Shown one piece after another: positions 36,008 to 44,939 of a stretch of 64,000 nt of DNA (positions are counted from its first letter, which is position 1; each line of letters begins with the position of its first letter). The stretch is from NCBI GenBank assembly GCA_023429375.1, contig JAEYVY010000011.1, positions 124,001 to 188,000 on the forward strand, in the 5' to 3' direction. Below the pieces are notes generated by a model, which saw only the letters and a program-made list of their open reading frames with translations, made no database searches and had not been told where the DNA came from. The DNA comes from Bacteroidota bacterium. Lineage in GTDB: Bacteria; Bacteroidota; Bacteroidia; Bacteroidales; Tannerellaceae. Position numbers and translations under genes: made by a program.

Positions 36008-36577
36008 TCAAAAGCGAAGTCCCGGCATCAACATCACCAGGATAATCTCTATTATATAAGGGGTCAATAGCACTAAGGCCGACGATATAGCAACAAATTT
36101 CATTCGTTCATTATCTGCTACCTGCATGTACGGAGCTGCCCCCTCCCAAATAATATAAACTGTATAAAGTACAAATATCTTCAGAAAAAAGAACTCGGGC
36201 AGTAAGGCCAATACAACTGCCAAAACAAACTGCAATGACGAGGCATAACCAACAAACCGCTGGCATAGCCTTACATCCTTCTCCCGTTTAAACACACTAT
36301 TCCAAAACTCATTCAGGATATAGGCCCCCAAAAAGAATCCCCCCAAAGCTGAGACTAAGGATTTAACAGATGATTTCAAAGCCAACTCCACATCGAATTC
36401 CTTGCGGGTAAACATAATACCCAAAAAGGCAGCAATAGCAACTAGTGCTATTAAGGGATAAAAATAGTTTGTAAAAAACTTTTCATTATCCTCATGCTGT
36501 TCTTCACTAAGTTCTTTCCACGCCTTTATTGGTTGTGAAATAAGGGCTATCACACACTTAAATATATCCTTATACAT
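36008..36577 (-). CDS. Yip1-family membrane protein
   Basis: 189 residues with about five membrane helices and no signal peptide. The N-terminal segment FKCVIALISQPIKAWKEL and the hydrophobic pattern match small Yip1-domain proteins of Bacteroidetes. No function is known. It lies 10 bases upstream of smpB on the same strand. Confidence 0.72.
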   Translation of the reverse strand: MYKDIFKCVIALISQPIKAWKELSEEQHEDNEKFFTNYFYPLIALVAIAAFLGIMFTRKEFDVELALKSSVKSLVSALGGFFLGAYILNEFWNSVFKREKDVRLCQRFVGYASSLQFVLAVVLALLPEFFFLKIFVLYTVYIIWEGAAPYMQVADNERMKFVAISSALVLLTPYIIEIILVMLMPGLRF

Positions 36578-36599
36578 TTACTGTCAGATCTTTAAATTC

Positions 36600-37355
36600 T
36601 TACTTTTCAGGTAATCGAATTGTGTATTGTTGTGATGTCTTCCACGCTGCAGTAGAGTCGCTTTTGATGGCTGAAAGGTATTTTATTCTGAAATTAATAC
36701 TATCAGCTCCGGCTGTTTGCTCCAATCCTGCTTGGTTTACTAACAACGAATCTAATGCTAATACATTATATTTAATTTCTTTTTGCGTATTGATGGAGTC
36801 ACCCACTATACGCATATAAATCGTATATACACGGCTTCCTCCTTGTTCCACAGTTGGCGCACTGCTCTTGTCGTATGAAAAGTTGATTTCACCTAGATCG
36901 AACTTCATCGTATGTTCGGTAAACAGAAACAGATTATTTTCCATCAATAAACTCTTTTCCCGAATTGCAGTAACAATTTTTTCTCCACTCATTACTCTGC
37001 TTGTATCAGATAGCGTTGATTGCAACTGAGCTTTGTCAATTTTCTCAAACTTCAGACTTTTGACAGTATACATACTATCTTCTTTGCTATTAATATTCAA
37101 TGGATCCGAATAATCCAGAACAAAGTCTGCCAAACCGCAATCGCCAATCTCAATTTCGGCATTATTATTTAAAGTTTCGGAAAGAATTCTATCTCCTCCC
37201 TTGAGCATTAGCATTTTTGTATTATTAGCCCCAAGCTTGACAACTGCCGGCTGAGAAGCCAATGTAATTTCATTCCCTCCCTCATCCAGACATGAAGCCA
37301 TGAATAATGGGAAAAACAACAATAGAAGTCCGTATATCAAATCTTTACTTTTCAT
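36600..37355 (-). CDS. Lipoprotein, paralogue of the next lipoprotein
   Basis: 251 residues. The lipoprotein signal ends FMASC, with Cys at residue 22. The preferred ATG is at 37355; a GTG lies one codon upstream. The body is beta-rich. The C-terminal part (VYTIYMRIVGDS ... INFRIKYLSAI ... YTIRLPEK) lines up with the neighbouring lipoprotein (VYNLYLRVIKTK ... INFKINYVNSL ... YTFPETK), so they are paralogues. The overall look resembles NigD-like Bacteroides lipoproteins, but that is weak. It has a separate -7 box and is followed by the Yip1 gene after 22 bases. Confidence 0.75.
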   Translation of the reverse strand: MKSKDLIYGLLLLFFPLFMASCLDEGGNEITLASQPAVVKLGANNTKMLMLKGGDRILSETLNNNAEIEIGDCGLADFVLDYSDPLNINSKEDSMYTVKSLKFEKIDKAQLQSTLSDTSRVMSGEKIVTAIREKSLLMENNLFLFTEHTMKFDLGEINFSYDKSSAPTVEQGGSRVYTIYMRIVGDSINTQKEIKYNVLALDSLLVNQAGLEQTAGADSINFRIKYLSAIKSDSTAAWKTSQQYTIRLPEK

Positions 37356-37398
37356 CACGCTATCTTTAAAAGACTTTACAATTTTAATAAGTTGAGTA

Positions 37399-37406
37399 CA
37401 AAGTTA
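37399..37406 (-). promoter_or_regulatory. -7 box for the lipoprotein-to-metH run
   Basis: TAACTTTG on the minus strand lies 43 bases before the ATG at 37355. It is directly after a terminator hairpin. Confidence 0.55.
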
Positions 37407-37410
37407 ATAA

Positions 37411-37446
37411 AAAAGAGAACAACCGGGTAAGCGGTCATTCTCTTTT
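37411..37446 (-). terminator. Terminator after the second lipoprotein
   Basis: AAAAGAGAA pairs with TTCTCTTTT, with an inner ACCG/CGGT stem. It separates the sigma cluster from the lipoprotein-metH run. Confidence 0.65.
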
Positions 37447-37526
37447 CTTCATTTGAATAACTAAGTATTCCTTATGTTAATGTGAAAACGATAGTTTACT
37501 AATAGTAAGCTTACAATGACAATTTT

Positions 37527-38294
37527 TTATTTAGTTTCCGGGAAAGTGTAAGACATCATTTCAGTAGCTTTCCAAACTGGTTTTGTCTTACTTTCATTTA
37601 AACTATTTACATAATTAATTTTGAAATTAATTTTTTTGCTGCCTGCAGCTTGTTCTTTGCGTCCAATTGTCTGAAAGAAAGGAGCCATGTTATAGGCATT
37701 TACGATAGCCTGATCTTTTACAGGAGATTCACCTTCTTTGGTCTTAATCACTCTCAGATATAAATTATATACTTTCTCTCCATTCTCCATTACTGGCTCT
37801 TGTGCTTCGTTAAATGACAAATCATAACTATGTTCTTGTTTTGTCTTAATGTCCTTGAGTAATACTCCAAAGAATAATCTGTCTTTTGTAAACTCCCAAA
37901 CAGCAGCTGCTTCAGAAACAAGTTGTTCATTTGCATCAACCTGAGTTGTATCTGTCAGAAATCGAGTAGCATAATAATTAGAAGCAATTGGTTCGTAATA
38001 ATCTACAGTAACGGTAGCATAGCCTTTTGTTGCCCAATCGGCATTTTCAGGAATATCTTGATCCCATACAAAATGGAAATAACAACAGTCACCATTTTCA
38101 ATGGAATAATCTGAATTAATTGTCGGAGAGTAAAACTTAACAGAATTATCACCTGTGTTGATCAATTTCTTTGTGCCATTAAATTCAACCACACCGTAAG
38201 CATAACCACTACTCTGATTACTGCCTTCACCAAGACATGAGGTCATTATTAATCCACAAATCGCCACCAGGCCACCAAGTAAAAAGTTTTTCAT
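37527..38294 (-). CDS. Lipoprotein in the sigma-factor cluster
   Basis: 255 residues with lipobox MTSC (Cys20). The body is predicted beta-rich and has no catalytic motif. It shares its C-terminal pattern with the 36600-37355 lipoprotein, at about a third of positions by eye. It lies 37 bases after the helix-barrel gene and is probably in the same operon as the ECF sigma factor. The function is unknown; it could be the surface or periplasmic target or sensor of the sigma system. Confidence 0.75.
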   Translation of the reverse strand: MKNFLLGGLVAICGLIMTSCLGEGSNQSSGYAYGVVEFNGTKKLINTGDNSVKFYSPTINSDYSIENGDCCYFHFVWDQDIPENADWATKGYATVTVDYYEPIASNYYATRFLTDTTQVDANEQLVSEAAAVWEFTKDRLFFGVLLKDIKTKQEHSYDLSFNEAQEPVMENGEKVYNLYLRVIKTKEGESPVKDQAIVNAYNMAPFFQTIGRKEQAAGSKKINFKINYVNSLNESKTKPVWKATEMMSYTFPETK

Positions 38295-38331
38295 TTGTTT
38301 TAAATTTATACGTTAATATATGTTGTTTCTA

Positions 38332-39573
38332 TTAAAATCCTAATCGCAAACCGACACTCAGATTGACATTAAATGGTTTTTCGGAATGAATAGTTTGAAT
38401 CGTTGTTCCATTATCAAAATAATAACTTCCCCCAACTTCAACAAATGCATTCAGATAGCGCCACAAAGGATAAGAAACTCCGGTTCCGGCATTAACCGAC
38501 CAATACCACTCATCCATCTTGACATCATACTTCAAAGGCTCGCCCATCTTCTGATTATTTGTATATCTGAATTCTTGAAGATTACCTGCAACGTTCACTT
38601 CAGCCTTAAAGCCTGCTGACGCATACCACATGAATTTATTAAATTCAGCAATTTTATAGGCCAACGATACAGGTACACCGACAAAATGAAGGCGTTGTTT
38701 CGTTTTTGAGCTGTAAACACCGTTTGTCTTCCATTCGGACAGCAAGTAAGAATAGCTCACCCCGGCCATCAAATACCAACGGGGTGTCAGCATATAACTG
38801 GCTGAAAGTCCAAAAGATATTGGCTGACTATGTTTAATATCGGTCTTTGGGGTTTCGGCTGACTTATCAACAATTGAATTCAAGAAATCCAATTGCGGAT
38901 TTTCTATTTCTGTATTCCTGAATGCATACATATTCGCCGCTGAACTCGTACCGGTGGTCAGACTTCCTGCTCCCATTCCAAAATTCCAGCGTTTTATTTT
39001 TTCTTTCTTCTGAACAGGCATGCTTTCTTCAAGTGAAAGTAACTCATTCGTTTCATCGATAGTTGCACTCCTGAAGGTTTTCGTTTCTGCTTCTTGACTA
39101 GCCTGATCTCCATTTTCATCTGCATCAGCTAGTATTTCCGGCTCTTCCATCTGTTCAACCGGTTCTTGAATAACCATAACAGGAATTGATTCGACTGTCA
39201 AAATAGAAGGTTTTGCTGTTTGCACCTTCGCTACTACTGGCTTAGCAGGCTCTGATAGTGTTGTTGTAATCGAATATTCTTGTTCTTCCCAGCCCGTCTT
39301 CAATTCATCTGTCTTTTGTTCAATTTCTTTTACTAAAAGAGGATCTACTGGTTCATCACGAAGAATAAAGACCGTACCACTCAAAATCAGAAGAGCGATT
39401 GCAGCAGCAGCACTCCACCACTTCCATCTGGTTGATGCGGGAAGCATGATTGGTTGCTTATTCAAACGACCTTCTATCTTATCCCAAACATCATCAGGTA
39501 GAGCATCCGCTTCGAAATCATACAATTTCGAACGAAATAAATCATCAATATTATCTCTATCTTCTGTTTTCAT
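38332..39573 (-). CDS. Protein joining an inner-membrane helix to an outer-membrane beta-barrel
   Basis: 413 residues with no signal peptide. An acidic cytosolic-like N-terminus (1-49) is followed by one membrane helix (about 52-71, WWSAAAAIALLILSGTVFIL), a Glu/Pro/Val-rich linker (about 72-190), and a PorT-like beta-barrel (about 193-413) ending in LSVGLRLGF with a C-terminal Phe. The gene starts 3 bases after the ECF sigma factor, where an anti-sigma factor is usual. The N-terminal segment (LPDDVWDKIEGRL) may bind the sigma factor; this is an inference. If correct, the chain spans the whole envelope. Confidence 0.8.
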   Translation of the reverse strand: MKTEDRDNIDDLFRSKLYDFEADALPDDVWDKIEGRLNKQPIMLPASTRWKWWSAAAAIALLILSGTVFILRDEPVDPLLVKEIEQKTDELKTGWEEQEYSITTTLSEPAKPVVAKVQTAKPSILTVESIPVMVIQEPVEQMEEPEILADADENGDQASQEAETKTFRSATIDETNELLSLEESMPVQKKEKIKRWNFGMGAGSLTTGTSSAANMYAFRNTEIENPQLDFLNSIVDKSAETPKTDIKHSQPISFGLSASYMLTPRWYLMAGVSYSYLLSEWKTNGVYSSKTKQRLHFVGVPVSLAYKIAEFNKFMWYASAGFKAEVNVAGNLQEFRYTNNQKMGEPLKYDVKMDEWYWSVNAGTGVSYPLWRYLNAFVEVGGSYYFDNGTTIQTIHSEKPFNVNLSVGLRLGF

Positions 39574-39576
39574 TTT

Positions 39577-40104
39577 TCAATGCAATGCATTAACTCTTTT
39601 TTGTAACATTTGTCTGGCTCTTGTAAACTGTGATCGGGAAGTACTCTCTGTAATATTCATTAATTCAGCTATTTCTTTATGAGAATACCCTTCAATAGCA
39701 AACAAGTTAAAGACCGTCCGAAAGCCAGGTGGCAGCTCATGAACTAACTGCATAAGTTCATCTGCCGTCATCGATGAAATCACCGAACTGTCTGGCTGGA
39801 CTAACTCAGCGGTATTGTCCAAATCTGTTGCATCACGTAGCACATCCGTTTTCCGCAAAAACTCTAATGCGGTATTTACAAAGATCTTACGAATCCAACC
39901 TTCAAAAGAGCCCGTTCCAGAATAGGAATCCAAACTTGAAAAGACTTTTACAAACCCATCTTGCAACAAGTCTGAGGCAGTTTCCTTATCGTTCACATAG
40001 CGATAGCAAACTCCCATCATCTTGCGAGCAAACCGGTTGTATAATTCTTTTTGTCCGATTCGGTCTCCCTTCCTACAACTTTCTATCAGTTGTTTTTCGT
40101 TCAT
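39577..40104 (-). CDS. ECF-type RNA polymerase sigma factor
   Basis: 175 residues. Region 2 (about 10-75) has the ASDLLQDGFVKVFSSLDSY block, and region 4 (about 120-170) has the LPPGFRTVFNLFAIEGYSHKEIAELMNITESTSRSQF helix-turn-helix region. Region 3 is absent, as in ECF factors. It directs RNA polymerase to a small set of promoters and is normally held by an anti-sigma factor. The likely partner is the helix-barrel protein that begins 3 bases downstream. A -7 box lies about 150 bases upstream. Confidence 0.92.
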   Translation of the reverse strand: MNEKQLIESCRKGDRIGQKELYNRFARKMMGVCYRYVNDKETASDLLQDGFVKVFSSLDSYSGTGSFEGWIRKIFVNTALEFLRKTDVLRDATDLDNTAELVQPDSSVISSMTADELMQLVHELPPGFRTVFNLFAIEGYSHKEIAELMNITESTSRSQFTRARQMLQKRVNALH

Positions 40105-40229
40105 CTAGTCAATTTTCTACAACTTCTCTATTAAGAGAGTGTACATTTTTAAGATGTGAATGGTTTATTAAACGCTGCATATGAAATACATTTTTTGTAA
40201 AAAAATCTTCATACATCTCGTCTAACAAA

Positions 40230-40256
40230 GCAAAGCCTCTGATATAGAGGCTTTGC
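40230..40256 (-). terminator. Terminator hairpin after the HMA gene
   Basis: An 11-bp perfect stem (40230-40240 with 40246-40256) with a 5-base loop. It lacks a clear T run on the minus strand. Its edge overlaps the -7 box of the sigma gene. Confidence 0.55.
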
Positions 40257-40263
40257 AAATATA
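40256..40263 (-). promoter_or_regulatory. -7 box upstream of the sigma-factor cluster
   Basis: TATATTTG on the minus strand. The leader would be about 145 bases and start with the hairpin at 40230-40256. Confidence 0.45.
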
Positions 40264-40290
40264 AAGATTATACAGAAAAATTCACAGGTG

Positions 40291-40608
40291 TTACTGCTTT
40301 TTGTCTTCTTGGCTTTCGTCCGACACGACTACATCATACCCTATTTTCTTAAAGGCAGCAGCCAACTGTTCTGGTGTAGTCTTTTCCGTATTGTATGTCA
40401 CTTTTGCGGTTTTGTCCTTCAAGCTACATCTCAGGTCGGTCACTCCTTTTTCAAAAGCGATATTCTTTTCGATCTTTTTGATGCAGTTCTGACAATGAAT
40501 ATTCTCTACAAGGAACGTTACTGTTTCTTTCTTTTTTGTTTTGTCTTGCGCAATAGCTATTGAGCTGGCAAAGAACACGCAGAATAATGCTAAAATTAAT
40601 TGTTTCAT
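40291..40608 (-). CDS. Heavy-metal-associated (HMA) domain protein, exported
   Basis: 105 residues with a signal peptide (about 1-20, ending AIAQ). The HMA domain has IHCQNCIKKIEKN with Cys39 and Cys42 (CxxC), the ferredoxin-like metal-chaperone site, here placed in the periplasm. The likely ligand is Cu+ or a similar soft metal. It is the last gene after a TonB receptor and a Cys-rich membrane protein, all on one strand with small gaps. Confidence 0.9.
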   Translation of the reverse strand: MKQLILALFCVFFASSIAIAQDKTKKKETVTFLVENIHCQNCIKKIEKNIAFEKGVTDLRCSLKDKTAKVTYNTEKTTPEQLAAAFKKIGYDVVVSDESQEDKKQ

Positions 40609-40627
40609 AATACTTAGTTTTTGTTTA

Positions 40628-42850
40628 TTAATCTCTACTCAAATTAAAGCGGAACCCAAGATAAATCTTTCGTCCGTGTACAGGTCCCCAAACCATGGTC
40701 CCGTCAAAATTGTCCCCTCTGGGATTATGCGCGTCAATAATCGGATTCTTCTGCTCGAAATCAAAAATATTTTCCGATCCGAGATAGACAGACCAGGTAC
40801 GGAAATAACGGGTCACTTGCCCATTCACAATTGTGAATGCATCAAATGTTTTATCCCATAAAGGCTGAGTTGCGTCCGGTTCGGGCAATCGTCCACCGCC
40901 GTTAAACTGTCCCGTCAAGTCAAACTGCCACTTTTTCAGCGGTGTCTGGTAAGAAGCTGTAAGCAATCCCTTATAGTCACTCACCAACGGTTTCTTCAGG
41001 CGGTATAATTCACCGTTATCCTTCTGATAGTCCGTCTTAGCATCTGTATATCGATAAGCAGCTGTCAGCGTAAAGCCTCTGAAAAACGGATAAGTAGCCT
41101 CAACCTGCAGACTGTTAGAATAAGATTTACCAGTCAGATTATAAAAGCTAACAGCATGTGGATCACTATCCACATCGACCACCATCTGTTTCAAAAAGTC
41201 AGTATAATACCATTCGCCATTCAATGTCAGTTCTTTTCCAAATAGTGGAATATAAAAGGACAAATTCAGACCTGTATTCCACGCTTCTTCTTGATTCAGG
41301 TTATCGGCGATCTTCATCTTACGGCTACTTGAGAGCAGGAAATTATTTTCGGCAAGCACATTAGCCGTCCGGAAACCTTTACCTGCAGAGGCACGTACAT
41401 GAAACCAGTCAAACGGATTATACTTAATATGTACGCGTGGCGTAACAAAGAAATCATAAAGTGAACTATAATCAGCTCTGACACCGCCAAGCAAAATCAA
41501 TTTATCATTCAGATTATAGGTGTACTGCACATAGGCACCGGGCACTGTCTCTTTACGGTTGTATGCCGTACGCAAACCATCAAGCGTAATATTCTCATCA
41601 AAACCGTCATAATTCAAGCTAAACCCGGTGCTCAAGGAGTGCTGTTTCGAAAATTCCTTTTCGTACATCAGGCTGGCATACAGGTTCTTTTGATAAACAT
41701 TATACGGTGATTTGTCATAATCAGACAATTGCTGATGATACGAACCGGAAAGAATCAAAGCAATACTTTCCACCTTTTCCGGATTCAGGATAAAAGCCTG
41801 TTTGGTAAACAGTTCTGCACGGTCTGTATTAAATTGAATTCGATAGGGATCGTGTTCATCATGCCCCGAATGATTCGTCTGCCCACCTATGCGGTCTTCA
41901 TGCAGATATCTCACACCATATTGAGACACATAATTACCTGACATATAATGCCAACGGTTCATCAGGTTCACCTGTTCCTTCAGCGGGAGATCCAAAAATC
42001 CATCTCCATTATCATCATGCTGGTTGTTGTCTTTTGAATAGTGAACAAACAGGCCGGTAGACAATTTATCATTTACATGCCATGATGCATCGGCATTTGC
42101 TTCATAGCGCTGAGCATCACTCAGAAACAAATTAGCCGAAAAAATATCCGCCGTAGGTGGTTTCTTGAATTCTACATTTATTTGTCCGGCCAAAGCTTCA
42201 TAACCATTCTTTACAGACGATGTTCCTTTCGAAACCTGAATGCTTTCCATCCATGTGCCGGGAATATAATCTAAGCCATATAAAGAGGCAGCCCCACGGA
42301 AATTCGGATAGTTTTCTGTCAACATCTGCACATAAGTACCGGCAAGCCCCAGCAGTTTAATCTGTCTGGCACCTGTAGCCGCATCCGAGTAGGATACATC
42401 AACTGAAGGATTGGTTTCAAAACTTTCTGCCAGATTACAGCACGCTGCTCTGAGCAATTCATCGTAGGTTATCTTTTGCGTTTGCAATACACTGGTGCGC
42501 GATGCAATCGTTCCGGCTCTTCTTTCGCTTACCACCACTTCTTGCAGCTCAATCTCTCCTTTCAGAAATATATTGATTTCTTCATCAGAATCATTTACTT
42601 CCACTATAGCAGGCGTATATCCGATATAACTGGCCACTAACTTCTTTTCACTGGCCACACGGTTGAGTTCAAAACGTCCGTCAAGGTCTGTCGTCGTTCC
42701 TTTACGGCTTTTTTCCCAATAGACATTAGCCCCTATAACGGGTTGGTTTTCTCCGTCCAACACACGGCCGGAAATTTTCTTGGCACCCATAGCTGCCGAA
42801 GTGAAAGAGATTAATATAAGGAAAATGGTTAATAATCTTATATTCAACAT
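40628..42850 (-). CDS. TonB-dependent receptor, probable metal uptake
   Basis: About 740 residues from the ATG at 42850, which gives signal MLNIRLLTIFLILISF ending AMGA; the frame is open 24 codons further up. It has a CarboxypepD_reg domain (about 22-105), a plug with GARQIKLLGLAGTYVQMLTE, and a 22-strand-type barrel with C-terminal residues FRFNLSRD. His/Asp-rich extracellular-like segments (TNHSGHDEHDPYR, DNNQHDDNGDG) could bind metal. The neighbouring HMA protein and Cys-rich protein support a metal or metal-chelate substrate. The exact ligand is unknown. Confidence 0.85.
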   Translation of the reverse strand: MLNIRLLTIFLILISFTSAAMGAKKISGRVLDGENQPVIGANVYWEKSRKGTTTDLDGRFELNRVASEKKLVASYIGYTPAIVEVNDSDEEINIFLKGEIELQEVVVSERRAGTIASRTSVLQTQKITYDELLRAACCNLAESFETNPSVDVSYSDAATGARQIKLLGLAGTYVQMLTENYPNFRGAASLYGLDYIPGTWMESIQVSKGTSSVKNGYEALAGQINVEFKKPPTADIFSANLFLSDAQRYEANADASWHVNDKLSTGLFVHYSKDNNQHDDNGDGFLDLPLKEQVNLMNRWHYMSGNYVSQYGVRYLHEDRIGGQTNHSGHDEHDPYRIQFNTDRAELFTKQAFILNPEKVESIALILSGSYHQQLSDYDKSPYNVYQKNLYASLMYEKEFSKQHSLSTGFSLNYDGFDENITLDGLRTAYNRKETVPGAYVQYTYNLNDKLILLGGVRADYSSLYDFFVTPRVHIKYNPFDWFHVRASAGKGFRTANVLAENNFLLSSSRKMKIADNLNQEEAWNTGLNLSFYIPLFGKELTLNGEWYYTDFLKQMVVDVDSDPHAVSFYNLTGKSYSNSLQVEATYPFFRGFTLTAAYRYTDAKTDYQKDNGELYRLKKPLVSDYKGLLTASYQTPLKKWQFDLTGQFNGGGRLPEPDATQPLWDKTFDAFTIVNGQVTRYFRTWSVYLGSENIFDFEQKNPIIDAHNPRGDNFDGTMVWGPVHGRKIYLGFRFNLSRD

Positions 42851-42941
42851 AATTATTCTTTTAAAATGATTTGGATTTAATACATAACAGAATGAGAAGT
42901 GAATAGTCATCCACCTCTTCAATGTTCAATAAATTCTTAAA

Positions 42942-43379
42942 TCAAATTAAAAGAGTTGTAAGTAAGGTCAAGTACTCCCGAGGAGAGAGTAAGGGCGGGG
43001 GATCGTCCACATAAGATAAGACAAGCGGTGAAGCGTTGTGGGTCAACAAATCCAAAGTAGATAGAGTAAACACAAAGTCGGCAATAACCGGAAGTTGAAC
43101 CAATGTACGATCATTTTCCAATGAGGTCCATTTGAACTCCACGCGTTCAATACCGCAATCATGTGCACCATCTACAACCGCATCAAAGGCAAACATATCC
43201 ATTCCTGCCTGATGACTATCTTCATGTGCTGACGCACAACAAGATTTCTGCAGTGAAACGTCTAGCCCGGTATTAAAACAGTTTTCACAACAAGCAGTCA
43301 CCCAATTCACTCCTGCCCCACCGTAAAATATCAATCCGGCGAGTAAAGCAATTAGCGAATATTTGAAAAACTGTTTCAT
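42942..43379 (-). CDS. Cys-rich small membrane protein (HYC_CC_PP-like)
   Basis: 145 residues from ATG 43379. There is one N-terminal hydrophobic segment, then Cys30, 31, 34, 47, 48 and 75 (TACCENCF and KSCCASAH), His clusters, and a conserved-looking DDPPPLLSPREYL tail. It resembles the Bacteroidetes HYC_CC_PP family found beside metal TonB receptors. The frame runs to 43427, but the ATG at 43379 gives a clean signal. It is probably a metal-binding accessory; the biochemical role is unproven. Confidence 0.7.
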   Translation of the reverse strand: MKQFFKYSLIALLAGLIFYGGAGVNWVTACCENCFNTGLDVSLQKSCCASAHEDSHQAGMDMFAFDAVVDGAHDCGIERVEFKWTSLENDRTLVQLPVIADFVFTLSTLDLLTHNASPLVLSYVDDPPPLLSPREYLTLLTTLLI

Positions 43380-43445
43380 ACAAGGCAAAAATAGCGTTCT
43401 TTGGTATACAAATGAATATCCAAACACTATTTAACTAATTCTAAA

Positions 43446-44918
43446 TTATTTGACAAAGGACGAGTAGTAATAAAACGTTGATTTCGAAGGGAGGCTCTCA
43501 ATTCTGTATTTGGAAGATGCAGAGACAGCAAAACTGAATACTTGCTCTATCGTTCCTCCTACCGGCAGATATAAAACCGAATCTCTCACACCGGTTGCTA
43601 AAATAGACTTCGCCGTAGAGGTATCAATTGTATCTGTCTGCGAATAATAGACTGTATAATAGGACACATCACTACCCTCCGGCTGTTCCCATGTGAGTTT
43701 AAGCTCATCGCCTATTCGTTCCACCTTCACTTCATCTGGGGTGGCTGGCACATCGCTGTTCAGCCAGGTCAGAGGCGGAAGCATAGCCGGATACTTATAG
43801 TAGTTATTTTTTAGTTCGCTATACAATCCTTTCTTATCGTTCAAGACGTTTGTCAATCTGAAATATGAAGTCCCACTCGCCCCAAAAGACCGGGTATAAT
43901 CTATCTGGTCGGTTACCTGATTCAATTCCCAGTTTCCTTCCTTGTTTTCCATCCGGTAAGCTCCCAGTCCGGGCACAACAAAACGATTGTTTGCATTTTC
44001 TACCCAATTATCCACAAAAGGGAAAAAATCATCATACAGATAATACATCATCGGCACAATCATATCCTGTTTGCCATTTTTCAGCCAGCTTCTTACATCT
44101 TGATAGACGCTTTCAAATGCTGTCCAACCCGCATTTGGACGTTTAGGAATCCGGCTAAACTTTCCCAAAGGAGATGAACTTACCTGTACCCAAGGCTTCA
44201 GGCTTTTTACATCATCATACACCTCTGTTACAAATTGTGTGATATTCTCTCTGCGCCATTCGGCAAGAGATTTATCCTTTCCGTATTTGCGGTGTACGGC
44301 TTTATCTGAAAAACGGTGGGCTTGTTCCGGATAGCGGATATAGTCGAAATGAATGCCGTCGATATCATAGTTCTCGACCAGCTCTTTGACTAGCGAACGC
44401 AGGTAGGTACGCGTTCCGGGCACACCCGGATCAAGATACCATTCACCATTATGTCGTTTGCATAACTCCGGATGTTTTTTGACAACAGAGAGCTTTCCCT
44501 GTTCTCTGACGGTCTTTTCCGTTCCAAGTGGATAGGTTACGAACCAAGCATGACATTCCATTCCTCGCTTGTGACATTCTTTAATGGCGAAAGCTAGCGG
44601 ATCATACCCCGGCATAACCCCATATTGTCCGGAAAAATATTTAGAAGCAGGTTCGAATACGGAGCGATAAATCACATCACCCCGTATTCGAACCTGTAAT
44701 AAGATCATATTGAAATTAGCCTCCTGAAGGCTATCTAGCAATAATCGCAATTCATTCTGCTGACGTTGGTATTCCGTTTCATTCTTAGCCGGGCGCGTAG
44801 GCCAGTCTAATCCGTAAGCCGTCGTTAGCCACACGGCCCTGATTTCTGTTTTCGGTATTTCCGCAAACAGACTCAAAGCAGTAATCACAAGAGCTAACAA
44901 CAAGAATACCTTCCTCAT
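43446..44918 (-). CDS. Family-10-like glycosyl hydrolase (GHL10/DUF187)
   Basis: 490 residues with signal peptide (about 1-18). The GHL10 barrel (about 20-370) starts EIRAVWLTTAYGLDWPTRP and contains DGIHFDYIRYPEQ, both family hallmarks. The C-terminus (about 390-490) is an FnIII-like module. It probably acts on peptidoglycan or cell-surface glycans, as proposed for the family; the true substrate is not established. It lies 21 bases after the glycerophosphodiesterase gene. Confidence 0.88.
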   Translation of the reverse strand: MRKVFLLLALVITALSLFAEIPKTEIRAVWLTTAYGLDWPTRPAKNETEYQRQQNELRLLLDSLQEANFNMILLQVRIRGDVIYRSVFEPASKYFSGQYGVMPGYDPLAFAIKECHKRGMECHAWFVTYPLGTEKTVREQGKLSVVKKHPELCKRHNGEWYLDPGVPGTRTYLRSLVKELVENYDIDGIHFDYIRYPEQAHRFSDKAVHRKYGKDKSLAEWRRENITQFVTEVYDDVKSLKPWVQVSSSPLGKFSRIPKRPNAGWTAFESVYQDVRSWLKNGKQDMIVPMMYYLYDDFFPFVDNWVENANNRFVVPGLGAYRMENKEGNWELNQVTDQIDYTRSFGASGTSYFRLTNVLNDKKGLYSELKNNYYKYPAMLPPLTWLNSDVPATPDEVKVERIGDELKLTWEQPEGSDVSYYTVYYSQTDTIDTSTAKSILATGVRDSVLYLPVGGTIEQVFSFAVSASSKYRIESLPSKSTFYYYSSFVK

Positions 44919-44939
44919 CCGAATTTATCTCATTCTATT

